52,547 bases of DNA from a virus. The notes beneath the pieces were generated by a model. That model saw only the letters and a list, made by a program, of their open reading frames with translations, did not search any database and had not been told where the DNA came from. The DNA lies in the IMG/VR virus record IMGVR_UViG_3300021405_000017, positions 1-52,547 of that record; one strand, 5' to 3'. Below, piece after piece: positions 8,174 through 14,301 of this stretch. Every line of letters begins with the position of its first letter. Position 1 is the stretch's first letter. The position numbers and the translations under genes are program-made.

Positions 8174-8862
8174 GCCGCGGCGCCCTCGGGAGGCGGCTGA
8201 TAGGGAACGCCGTCGACGCTCCAGGCGCCGCCGAGCTGGTGGATCCTATTAACCAGGACCGCCAGCCGCGCCGGATTCAACTCGACGCCGCAGAACGGCC
8301 GGCCGGCCTGATAGGCGGCGATCCCCACGGCGCCGCGGCCCATGCACAGGTCGGCGATCGTCGCGTAACGCTCGCGCTGACAGATCTGGACGATGATGTC
8401 TTGCTCGTCCAAGCCGCTATAGTCGGCCGGCGACGGCTCAGCCCCGCCGCGCACGACAAAGCAGGGGTTCCGCTTGTAGTAGGTCGCCGGATAGGTGTCG
8501 ACGAAGGCGAACCGCGCGCGCAGCTCGCCGGTGACCTCTTGAACATGTTGCTTGCCGATTTCGACATAGCAGGTCGCCGGCGCAATCCGGTCGATGCGGG
8601 CGAACAGCGCATGGAGGAACTTGTCGAAGCCGTGGGGATTACGCGCCAGGTTGGCCTTCGAGCGAAAGCCGTTTTCGAGCGCCGCGTTGTAGGGCGGATC
8701 GACGAACACGCAATCAGCTTCCGTCATGAAGTCCGGCAACCCGTCATAAAGATCGTTGACCATCACCCGGCCGAGCCCGCACGCCCACAGCTGACCGGGC
8801 TTGAGCGGAAAGCGGTCGACGCTGCCGTCGTATCTCCAGGCCGCCTTGATGCGCTCAGACAT
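8170..8862 (-). CDS. DNA methyltransferase (DPPY, N6-adenine/N4-cytosine type)
   Basis: 230 residues, ATG at 8862. Catalytic motif IV DPPYN is at about 54-58 (CVFVDPPYNAA). The AdoMet motif I comes later (DLCMGRGAVGIAAYQAGR, then GVELNPARLAVLVNRI), i.e. the catalytic-before-cofactor (beta-type) order. It probably methylates phage DNA to protect it from host restriction or to mark replication state. It sits in the same leftward operon as the ParB/IbrA-like genes. No restriction endonuclease is visible next to it, so it is likely an orphan methylase. Confidence 0.85.
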   Translation of the reverse strand: MSERIKAAWRYDGSVDRFPLKPGQLWACGLGRVMVNDLYDGLPDFMTEADCVFVDPPYNAALENGFRSKANLARNPHGFDKFLHALFARIDRIAPATCYVEIGKQHVQEVTGELRARFAFVDTYPATYYKRNPCFVVRGGAEPSPADYSGLDEQDIIVQICQRERYATIADLCMGRGAVGIAAYQAGRPFCGVELNPARLAVLVNRIHQLGGAWSVDGVPYQPPPEGAAA

Positions 8863-9076
8863 TCGCTTCTCGCCCTCTCGCGTCGAAGCCCCACCAGTCT
8901 ACCATGCAGCGGTCGCAAAACCGCGCCCCTGAGCCGTCCTCTTTCCAGATCATCAGCGGCACGTCGCCCTCGCTGATCTGCACGTGGCAATAGGCGCAGA
9001 ACGGCCGCGGCGGGCTGTCCGGCCGGCCCCACGACACCCGGCCCCAATCGAAGTCCGGCCGCGGCTCTAATGTCAT
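8855..9076 (-). CDS. small zinc-ribbon protein, 73 aa
   Basis: ATG at 9076, overlapping the upstream stop by 4 bp; its own end overlaps the methyltransferase start by 8 bp. Two Cys pairs, CAYC at about 32-35 and CDRC at about 57-60, would bind one zinc. The C-terminus is tryptophan-rich (CMVDWWGFDARG). One of many small Cys-pair proteins in this phage; function unknown. Confidence 0.65.
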   Translation of the reverse strand: MTLEPRPDFDWGRVSWGRPDSPPRPFCAYCHVQISEGDVPLMIWKEDGSGARFCDRCMVDWWGFDARGREANV

Positions 9077-9399
9077 TCCTCGGTCCCCGGCGTCAGGCCG
9101 CGAACGATCTCGAAAATCTTTCGGATTGCGGCGCCGTCCTGGGCGGAGCATGTCCTGCGGCCGAGCCGAGCCCGGTGGCGGGCGACTGTTTCGATCACGT
9201 CCGCAAGCGCCGCGTCGACATCGCGCTGGCGCTGCGCCTCCGCCTCCGCCTTCTGGCGGGCCACGTCCTCGAGCCGGCGCGCGTCCGGCTCGTGAATCGC
9301 GAGCGCGGTCTGCACCGCCGCCGTTCCGATCGCGTCGGCGAGCGAGTCGATCTCCGCCAGGTCAGCGGCGGACATCGCGTGTCTGAGTTGGTCGTTCAT
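9073..9399 (-). CDS. hypothetical helical protein, 108 aa
   Basis: ATG at 9399 is chosen because an AGGAGG ribosome site lies 10 bp upstream; the longer reading to 9525 runs through a terminator hairpin. It is almost wholly helical with a likely coiled coil (RRLEDVARQKAEAEAQRQRD). It is the first gene after the 9428-9479 hairpin, so its expression may depend on readthrough or its own promoter. Family not recognised. Confidence 0.65.
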   Translation of the reverse strand: MNDQLRHAMSAADLAEIDSLADAIGTAAVQTALAIHEPDARRLEDVARQKAEAEAQRQRDVDAALADVIETVARHRARLGRRTCSAQDGAAIRKIFEIVRGLTPGTEE

Positions 9400-9427
9400 T
9401 GGGTTCGCCTCCTCCTGGCCATCGTTT

Positions 9428-9479
9428 AAAAAAACCGCCGCCGGACTGGGCTGGGGGGCAGTTATCCGTCCGGCGGCGG
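9428..9479 (-). terminator. rho-independent terminator for leftward transcription
   Basis: On the minus strand GCC repeats form a perfect 12-bp stem (plus-strand arms 9435-9446 and 9468-9479, CCGCCGCCGGAC and its complement) with a 21-nt loop, followed by seven T. It splits the leftward operon between the 9506-9796 gene and the 9399 start. Confidence 0.85.
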
Positions 9480-9505
9480 CTTCCCCGAGCACGGGGGGAA
9501 GCTCG

Positions 9506-9796
9506 TTAAATCCAACTCTCCACAACCTGCGGCTGGTCGCCTTCCTGCCGGCAGATGTTGGTCAGGCCGGCGCGCCGGAAAACCTCGCGCAGCTCCTCGA
9601 GGTCGCCGATCAGCGAATGATCGGTGGCGATCGTCTCACCGCCGCCGACTTCGAACCGGCGGGCGATGTGTCCATGCGGATAGTCAGTCGGCCGATCGTA
9701 GATCGTCCAGATGGTCAGGTTGCCGCGCTTGATCGCATTACTCTGAACCATCAAGACGCCGTAGGCCGCGTCTTCCATGGAGTGCCCTTCGATCAT
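9506..9796 (-). CDS. hypothetical protein, 96 aa
   Basis: ATG at 9796 overlaps the upstream stop; an ATG six codons in (9778) is also possible. The core IKRGNLTIWTIYDRPTDYPH followed by GHIARRFEVGGG looks like a compact alpha/beta domain, and the C-terminal half is helical. I recall similar uncharacterised proteins in alphaproteobacterial genomes and prophages but no function. It is the last gene before a strong leftward terminator. Confidence 0.65.
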   Translation of the reverse strand: MIEGHSMEDAAYGVLMVQSNAIKRGNLTIWTIYDRPTDYPHGHIARRFEVGGGETIATDHSLIGDLEELREVFRRAGLTNICRQEGDQPQVVESWI

Positions 9797-10083
9797 TTGG
9801 CCTTTCCCTTGCCGAAGCGTTGAAATGCGGTGCTGAATGCGACGGCGTCGAGCATGCGCTTGTCGCCGGCGATCACCTTGAGCGTCTCGTCGGAAGGCTC
9901 AGCCAGCCGTTCGCCGGTCCATTCCATGACGTGCGAGCAGTAGGCGCATACTAAGACGTCGCCCGGCTCAGGCACGCGGTCGGCGTAAAGCGAGCCCGCG
10001 CCGGTCAGCGGTTTGCCGCAATTCAGGCATGCGCCCTGATCGATGCGCGCGGACTGATAACCGGGGCCGATGCGGTGGGTCAT
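9793..10083 (-). CDS. zinc-ribbon protein, 96 aa
   Basis: ATG at 10083 overlaps the upstream stop by 4 bp; the longer reading to 10212 overlaps the upstream gene heavily and is rejected. CLNCG at about 19-23 and CAYC at about 46-49 form a two-pair zinc ribbon. The C-terminus is basic (FQRFGKGKAK). Possibly a small nucleic-acid-binding protein; unproven. Confidence 0.65.
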   Translation of the reverse strand: MTHRIGPGYQSARIDQGACLNCGKPLTGAGSLYADRVPEPGDVLVCAYCSHVMEWTGERLAEPSDETLKVIAGDKRMLDAVAFSTAFQRFGKGKAK

Positions 10084-10379
10084 AGCGGGTCGATATTCTC
10101 GTCGAGGGCGATGTCGAGCCATCGGCTGATCGCCGGGCGCGTAGTCAGGCGGTCGATCCCGGCCCTGAGCGCGTCGATCTGCGGGCCAACCCAGACGGGC
10201 GCCATGATCCACTGCCTGAGATACGCGCGCATAGCGGCGATCATCTCGTCGGTCATTGGCTCCTGCGTAAGATAGGCCTCGACCGCCGGCCGAAGCACGC
10301 CGCTCGTCTCAGACATCCAATAGCCAGGCCCCTCGCCGTGGCGGGCGATCTGCGGCGCCGGCCTTCGCTTCTCCTTCAT
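10080..10379 (-). CDS. hypothetical protein, 99 aa
   Basis: ATG at 10379 overlaps the upstream stop (ATGA); a start six codons further up (10397) is possible. Helical, with MTDEMIAAMRAYLRQWIMAPVW around the middle and RPAISRWLDIALDENIDPL at the end. No metal or membrane features. Part of the chain of 4-bp-overlapping leftward genes. Not recognised. Confidence 0.65.
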   Translation of the reverse strand: MKEKRRPAPQIARHGEGPGYWMSETSGVLRPAVEAYLTQEPMTDEMIAAMRAYLRQWIMAPVWVGPQIDALRAGIDRLTTRPAISRWLDIALDENIDPL

Positions 10380-10609
10380 CGGAATCCTTCGATCCATCCG
10401 CGGACCTTTGCGGCGTCGTCATCCATGACCGCCCTGATCATGCTCAGGTGAGCGCCCGCGTCGAGATCGAGACGGGTCTCGGGATGCTTGCCGAGATCAC
10501 TGGTCATGCTGGTGACGGCCTGGGCGAGGTCGCCGTGATCGAGATATTCGAGCGCTCGGGCTTTGCACCAGGCCAGATGTTCATCGCGAGTCTCGTCAGC
10601 CATTGCCAC
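10376..10609 (-). CDS. hypothetical helical protein, 77 aa
   Basis: ATG at 10609 or, two codons in, 10603; both overlap the upstream gene. Fully helical: DEHLAWCKARALEYLDHGDL, then AVTSMTSDLGKHPETRL. Short helical phage proteins of this style are common in alphaproteobacterial prophages without known function. Confidence 0.65.
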   Translation of the reverse strand: MAMADETRDEHLAWCKARALEYLDHGDLAQAVTSMTSDLGKHPETRLDLDAGAHLSMIRAVMDDDAAKVRGWIEGFR

Positions 10610-10784
10610 CCTCGATCATGGTCGCCGTCGCCAGGATCTTTTTCACCATCCGGTCGGCGAACTCTTCGGGCGTCATGTCACACGCCGCCTTGCCGGGGTT
10701 GGCGGCCTGATACTCGATGATGACCGCTTCGACGTCGGCCTCGCGCATTTCAAGCTCAACGAGCATTGGCTTTTCTTTCGTCAT
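10596..10784 (-). CDS. hypothetical protein, 62 aa
   Basis: ATG at 10784 overlaps the upstream stop by one base (TGATG), with GGATGG just before it. Mainly helical (MREADVEAVIIEYQAANPGK, then MTPEEFADRMVKKILAT). No known domain recognised. Confidence 0.6.
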   Translation of the reverse strand: MTKEKPMLVELEMREADVEAVIIEYQAANPGKAACDMTPEEFADRMVKKILATATMIEGGNG

Positions 10785-11002
10785 CACCATCCCTGATCGC
10801 CGACGCGCTGACCGACGCGCCATTCATCGCCCTCAAGATGGGCCTCGAAATACCCCTTGGCGTCGCCGCCCAGCGCCGCGATGACGTCCGCCGGCATTTT
10901 CGACGTCGGGACATAGGTCGTGAAACGCCTGCCCTGCGCGTAGAGGAGGAAGGGCGCGTCGGGGATGTTCGACGATAGGGGCCGCTGGACCTTGAGCAGC
11001 AT
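10784..11002 (-). CDS. hypothetical protein, 72 aa
   Basis: ATG at 11002, three bases after the stop of the upstream gene (11005), chosen over a longer shadow reading. Small alpha/beta-looking domain with APFLLYAQGRRFTTYVPTSK and a C-terminal WRVGQRVGDQGW. Part of the leftward operon; not recognised. Confidence 0.6.
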   Translation of the reverse strand: MLLKVQRPLSSNIPDAPFLLYAQGRRFTTYVPTSKMPADVIAALGGDAKGYFEAHLEGDEWRVGQRVGDQGW

Positions 11003-11004
11003 GA

Positions 11005-11673
11005 TCACTCCGCCGGCAGGAGCTTGAAGGCGGCGAGGGTCAAGCGGCCGAGCTCGTCGACCGCCTCCTGCCCATCCTTCATGGCTTGACCGAGCAGCAG
11101 CGGATGGCCGCTGTCGATCGAGGCCATGATCTCCGCCCGCGTCGCTGTTCGCCCCTCCGCCCACCAATCGACGCGATCCGGATGACCGAGCCGGATCAGC
11201 CAGCCGCCTCTACCGTCGCTGAACTTGGTCGCTGAGGCCGTCTCATAAAGGGCCGTGACGCCGGGGTTACGCTCGATCATTGTGCCGGCGACCTGGCGCG
11301 GCTCGTCCTCCGTCATCGGCAGGCGCCGCATCCGAGGTTTCACAAGAAACGGGCAGGCCTTGACGGCGAACTCGGCGCACTCGCGATGGCTGGCTGGCTC
11401 CGAGGTCGTGCGGTTGATTACGCACATTGGACCTATGGCATACACTCGGTGCACGCCGAGCCGGTCGCCGCAAATCCAGCACAAGCCCTGCTTGAAGGCC
11501 TGAGCACGAAAATGGGCCCGAGCGTAGCGAAAGTCGGGAGAGGCTCCGGGATAGGCGCGGGCCACCGGATGGCCGTCTTGCATCCATTCGACGAAAAAGG
11601 GCACCGGGTATCCGCGGTCGTCCTTGGGCAGCCGGGCGATGCGGGGCGGAAGCTCTGGTAGGACGATCGTCAT
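11005..11673 (-). CDS. cysteine/histidine-rich phage protein, 222 aa
   Basis: ATG at 11673 lies about 27 bp from the operator/promoter at 11700-11726 and is preferred over the upstream reading to 11715, which overlaps that promoter. Residues 75-125 contain CWICGDRLG, then GPMCVINRTTSEPASHREC and FAVKACPF, a likely zinc site (Cys, Cys, Cys, His, Cys). The C-terminal half is a mixed alpha/beta domain ending LTLAAFKLLPAE. It is the first gene of the leftward operon 11673 to 9506 and so likely an early, repressor-controlled gene. Function unknown. Confidence 0.7.
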   Translation of the reverse strand: MTIVLPELPPRIARLPKDDRGYPVPFFVEWMQDGHPVARAYPGASPDFRYARAHFRAQAFKQGLCWICGDRLGVHRVYAIGPMCVINRTTSEPASHRECAEFAVKACPFLVKPRMRRLPMTEDEPRQVAGTMIERNPGVTALYETASATKFSDGRGGWLIRLGHPDRVDWWAEGRTATRAEIMASIDSGHPLLLGQAMKDGQEAVDELGRLTLAAFKLLPAE

Positions 11674-11699
11674 GCGCTGGGTTCTCCCCCCTGACGATG

Positions 11700-11726
11700 G
11701 TTGGCTACAAAGCAACTTTTTGTCAA
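11700..11726 (-). promoter_or_regulatory. leftward promoter with repressor-type operator
   Basis: Minus-strand TTGACA (-35 at 11721-11726) is followed by a spacer containing the imperfect palindrome GTTGGCTACAAAGCAAC (plus-strand view, 11700-11716). The same 17-mer occurs at 22387-22403, and variants lie at 22825 and 22956 around the XRE repressor genes. It drives the operon starting at 11673; the -10 is weakly conserved (CAACCA). Confidence 0.75.
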
Positions 11727-11730
11727 GAGA

Positions 11731-11764
11731 GGGCGCGCGAGGCCTCTTTTTCGCGCGCCCTTTT
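11731..11764. terminator. 10-bp-stem hairpin between attP and leftward promoter
   Basis: GGGCGCGCGA / TCGCGCGCCC with a 10-nt loop and four T after it on the plus strand; the loop itself carries a T-run. It may stop transcripts crossing from the integrase side into the 11673 operon, or act in both directions. Confidence 0.5.
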
Positions 11765-11772
11765 GGGGCGAG

Positions 11773-11928
11773 TTTTCTAAACCGTTTTCTAAACCGCCCC
11801 GACGGTTTAAAATAAACCGCCCTAAGTTATTGAAAAGATTGGCTGGGGGACCTGGATTCGAACCAAGATTGACGGAGTCAGAGGCCGTTGTTCTTCCTTG
11901 ATTTTATTGGGAAAGGTTTTTTAAACCG
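11773..11928. other. phage attachment site attP with arm-type repeats
   Basis: The core at 11840-11892 is the complement of the 3' part of a tRNA-Gln (see separate entry). Left arm: perfect tandem 12-mers TTTTCTAAACCG at 11773-11784 and 11785-11796, then the inverted repeat CGGTTTAAAATAAACCG at 11803-11819. Right arm: GGTTTTTTAAACCG at 11915-11928, inside the 3' end of the integrase gene. The shared AAACCG unit is a plausible integrase arm-binding site. Phage genes lie on both sides, so this is attP, not attL or attR. Confidence 0.78.
11840..11892 (-). tRNA. 3' fragment of tRNA-Gln(CTG), att core (not a functional tRNA)
   Basis: Read on the minus strand it gives the anticodon arm with CTCTGAC (anticodon CTG), the T-arm GGTTCGAATCC, and the acceptor end GGTCCCCCAGCCA. 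The D-arm and 5' acceptor strand are missing, so it is the fragment a phage carries to restore the host tRNA on integration. The anticodon stem has a mismatch on its 5' side, marking where identity with the host gene may begin. Confidence 0.82.
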
Positions 11929-13070
11929 CGATTTTTGGCCCTAAAGAGATCAATGGGTTGCGCTCGGTTTAGAATACGATTTTCGCCCGCCTCGTAGACT
12001 TCAAATTTAGCCATCGCTGCGCGCGCGACGCTCAGGTCAAGGTTCACATAACCAGCGAGCGAAGAGCGCTTTGTGCCGCTCTCCAAACCATGCCCGGTAA
12101 TGCTGGCGATCTCGATCGTGGTGCAGCCGGCGCGTCCCATGCGTGACGCGGCGGTCCCTCGTAGATCATGGAACGTGACGCCGCCTTTCCGGCTGCTTGG
12201 CACGCCCGCCTTGATACAGGTCTTACGCCACATGACCCGAAAGCCATCCGGCGTCCACGGCTCGCCGCTCTGGTTGACCAGCATGAGCTCATCTTTGCGG
12301 GGTGTCGCGTCGAGGATCGCCCTCAGCGGCGCCGCCACCGGGACGACGATATCGACGTCGGTCTTGCCTTGAGTCAGCGCGATCACGTCGCCGTCGTATG
12401 CGGTCCATGGCAGCCGGAGGAGATCGCCTTGTCGCTGCAAGGTCCAGAATGCGAGGGCCATCGCCAGCGACAATTCCGGCGAGGCGGCTGCCCTGAACGC
12501 CGCCATTTGGCCCTCGGTCCAGACCTTGTGTTTCCGACTCGTGCTGTAGAGTTTCTCGACGCCCGAGCGAGCGCAAGGATTGAACTCGATCTCGCCCCGC
12601 GTCGTCGCGAAATTCAAAACGATATTCAGGACGACCCAGGCATAGTCGGCCTGCCGGTCTGATTTCTTAGCGAGCTGATCGCGCCAGCGGAGGAAAATCC
12701 CTCGCGCCCGATTCTTGACCCCCAGGGCGATGATCGGCATCTGGCGATGTTCGGTGGGAACGGCGGCCAGGAGCTTGCGATAGTCGCGCTGTGTCCGCTC
12801 TTTCCGCTTCCGAAATTCGGGGCTGTCGAGATAAAGGTCAATCAGCCATTCGAGCGTCTTGCCGGCGGTCGCGCGCGGCTCGTTGGAGTTGGCGATCGGA
12901 CCCGCCGCCTTGATTGCCAGCGCCTCCGCCAGCGCGCGCCTGAACTCAGGCGAGCCTTCCGGCCCAGGTAGCTTCGGGCCGCCCTGCCACGCGTAGAGGT
13001 AGAGAACGGTCGTTCCATCGGCGAGTTTTTTGGGGACGCGGTGAATCCCCCCTTTACTTGGACGTCCCAT
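11904..13070 (-). CDS. int: tyrosine-family phage integrase
   Basis: 388 residues, ATG at 13070. The catalytic domain occupies about 183-350. Active-site residues by pattern: Arg213 (LQRQGDLLRL), His301 and Arg304 (TFHDLRGTAASRM), His327 (TGHGLE) and Tyr341 (SLAGYVNL). The N-terminal 70 residues are an arm-binding type domain and residues 70-170 a core-binding SAM-like domain. The att core and arm repeats lie just beyond the stop codon, so the protein should recombine phage attP with host tRNA-Gln. A 70-codon gene overlaps its start by 17 bp and probably is co-transcribed. Confidence 0.93.
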   Translation of the reverse strand: MGRPSKGGIHRVPKKLADGTTVLYLYAWQGGPKLPGPEGSPEFRRALAEALAIKAAGPIANSNEPRATAGKTLEWLIDLYLDSPEFRKRKERTQRDYRKLLAAVPTEHRQMPIIALGVKNRARGIFLRWRDQLAKKSDRQADYAWVVLNIVLNFATTRGEIEFNPCARSGVEKLYSTSRKHKVWTEGQMAAFRAAASPELSLAMALAFWTLQRQGDLLRLPWTAYDGDVIALTQGKTDVDIVVPVAAPLRAILDATPRKDELMLVNQSGEPWTPDGFRVMWRKTCIKAGVPSSRKGGVTFHDLRGTAASRMGRAGCTTIEIASITGHGLESGTKRSSLAGYVNLDLSVARAAMAKFEVYEAGENRILNRAQPIDLFRAKNRGLKNLSQ

Positions 13071-13266
13071 AATATTTCGCTTCCCAATCCGCTAAGGCCC
13101 GCTCGGCGCTGGCTGCCGGCGTTGTCTGGATGCTCACTTCGCCGCTCACGATTGTGATCTTGCCGGCGCTGTCGATTTCGCAGCGCGTGACATGGAGCCC
13201 GGCCGCCTTGGCCGCGCGGAGCGCGCGAGTGACGTCGCTTTGACGGAAGGATGACGGACGTTTCAC
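13054..13266 (-). CDS. small protein upstream of integrase, 70 aa
   Basis: GTG start at 13266 overlaps the upstream ORF stop (GTGA); its 3' end overlaps the integrase start. The sequence RPSSFRQSDVTRALRAAKAA, then GLHVTRCEIDSAGKITIVSG, is a type I recall directly upstream of integrases in many rhizobial prophages. It may help directionality (excisionase-like) or just be a co-carried protein; no HTH is obvious. Confidence 0.75.
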   Translation of the reverse strand: MKRPSSFRQSDVTRALRAAKAAGLHVTRCEIDSAGKITIVSGEVSIQTTPAASAERALADWEAKYYGTSK

Positions 13267-13460
13267 CGTCGCTCGCCCTTCCCCGTCGCGGAATCGGCCC
13301 TTTCGCTTATGGCGGGAAGCCCCGCCGGGCGACGCGCCCCCGGGCGCGGTGTCTCACACTTCGCCCGAGCGGTCCGCGAAGACAAGAGGGCGCCGCGCAC
13401 AATTTGCGCTCCGTCCACGGGAATAGGCGCGGCCTGGTCCGATTCAATTCTCATCACCAC
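13263..13460 (-). CDS. possible small gene at array edge, 65 aa
   Basis: GTG start at 13460 has a GGAGG site 6 bp upstream, inside the edge of the pentanucleotide array, and its stop overlaps the next start by 4 bp (GTGA), as in the rest of this transcript. Composition is Arg/Ala/Pro-rich, with no recognisable domain. The signals favour a real gene, but the protein itself looks unremarkable and could be spurious. Confidence 0.4.
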   Translation of the reverse strand: MVMRIESDQAAPIPVDGAQIVRGALLSSRTARAKCETPRPGARRPAGLPAISERADSATGKGERR

Positions 13461-13977
13461 GCCGCGCCTCCTTCCGTCTCAGCCGGCCCAGCCCCGCCTC
13501 GCCTTGCCAGATCAAGCCTAGTCACACCGCGCCTGGTCCAGCCTCGCCGGCCCCGCAAGCCGCGCCATGCCAGGCCACGCCTTGCCTCGCCAGGCCTCAC
13601 CATTCCGGCCGCGCCGAGCCCGGCCTTGCCTAGCCACGCCACGCCGCGCCAGACCCCGCCGCGCCGGCCTTGCCTTGCCTCGCCGGGCCTAGTCGCGCCC
13701 GGCCGCACCGAGCCTGGCCGAGCCCGGCCGTGCCGCGCCCCGCCGAGCCCTGCCTGCCTCGCCCCACCTCGCCAGGTCCAGCCTTGCCAGGCCTTGCCCC
13801 ACGCCGCACCTGCCTTGCCCTGCCTCGCCAAGTCGCGCCCGGCCTCGCCGGACCCAGCCCAGCCTGGCCACGCCTGCCTTGCCACGCCCAGCCTCACCGG
13901 GGCCGGCCGCGCCTTGTCTAGCCTAGCCATGCCTGGTCCGGCCGCGCCGTGCCGCGCCTGCCTTGCCTCGCCTCGTC
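13458..13977. repeat. degenerate pentanucleotide array A1 (CCNNG on +, GGCNN on -)
   Basis: About 100 units of 5 bp. On the plus strand each is CC-N-N-G (e.g. CCTTG CCTTG CCTCG CCGGG CCTAG); on the minus strand GG recurs every 5 nt. It fills the gap between the stop codon of the 13978-14280 gene and the start of the 13460 ORF with no other spacer. Open frames across it are a by-product: only a TA dinucleotide in the variable position can make a stop. Confidence 0.9.
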
Positions 13978-14280
13978 TCATACGGGCGAATCGAGCCGTT
14001 TGAACTCGCCTCGCCGTAGCTCGATGGCCGGGACACTCCGGATCTCGCTGCGCCGCGCCTTGATGACGAATTCGCGCCATTCTCGCCGCTGCTCCCGCTC
14101 TAAGCCGCGTACTAGGTCAGCCTGATATTTCTCCGACAACGCGCGCTTCACCCAAGCGTCGAACGGCAGCCGAGCCGCAGCTGCCGCCTCCTCGAACGCC
14201 TGCATGATCGGCGAGGCAAGGCGAATGTGGAGCGTCTTGCCGCCCACCTCGTCGTCATTGTCATTGATGGGTTCGTTCAT
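13978..14280 (-). CDS. RHH-like / small regulatory protein between arrays, 100 aa
   Basis: ATG at 14280 with GGAGAGGG upstream. The longer reading to 14604 runs into the repeat array and is rejected. Residues 15-50 (KTLHIRLASPIMQAFEEAAA followed by ARLPFDAWVKRALSEKYQ) look like a ribbon-helix-helix or antitoxin-type DNA-binding fold, with a beta strand and two helices. The C-terminal half is basic (EREQRREWREFVIKARRSEI). It is the only gene lying between two pentanucleotide arrays, and its stop codon abuts array A1. A role in binding the arrays is an attractive guess only. Confidence 0.7.
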   Translation of the reverse strand: MNEPINDNDDEVGGKTLHIRLASPIMQAFEEAAAAARLPFDAWVKRALSEKYQADLVRGLEREQRREWREFVIKARRSEIRSVPAIELRRGEFKRLDSPV

Positions 14281-14301
14281 GACCCTCTCCTTTTCACTTT
14301 T

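Noticed and set aside
11840-11892. Functional tRNA-Gln gene
   Set aside because: The D-arm and 5' acceptor strand are missing; only the 3' part needed for integration is present.
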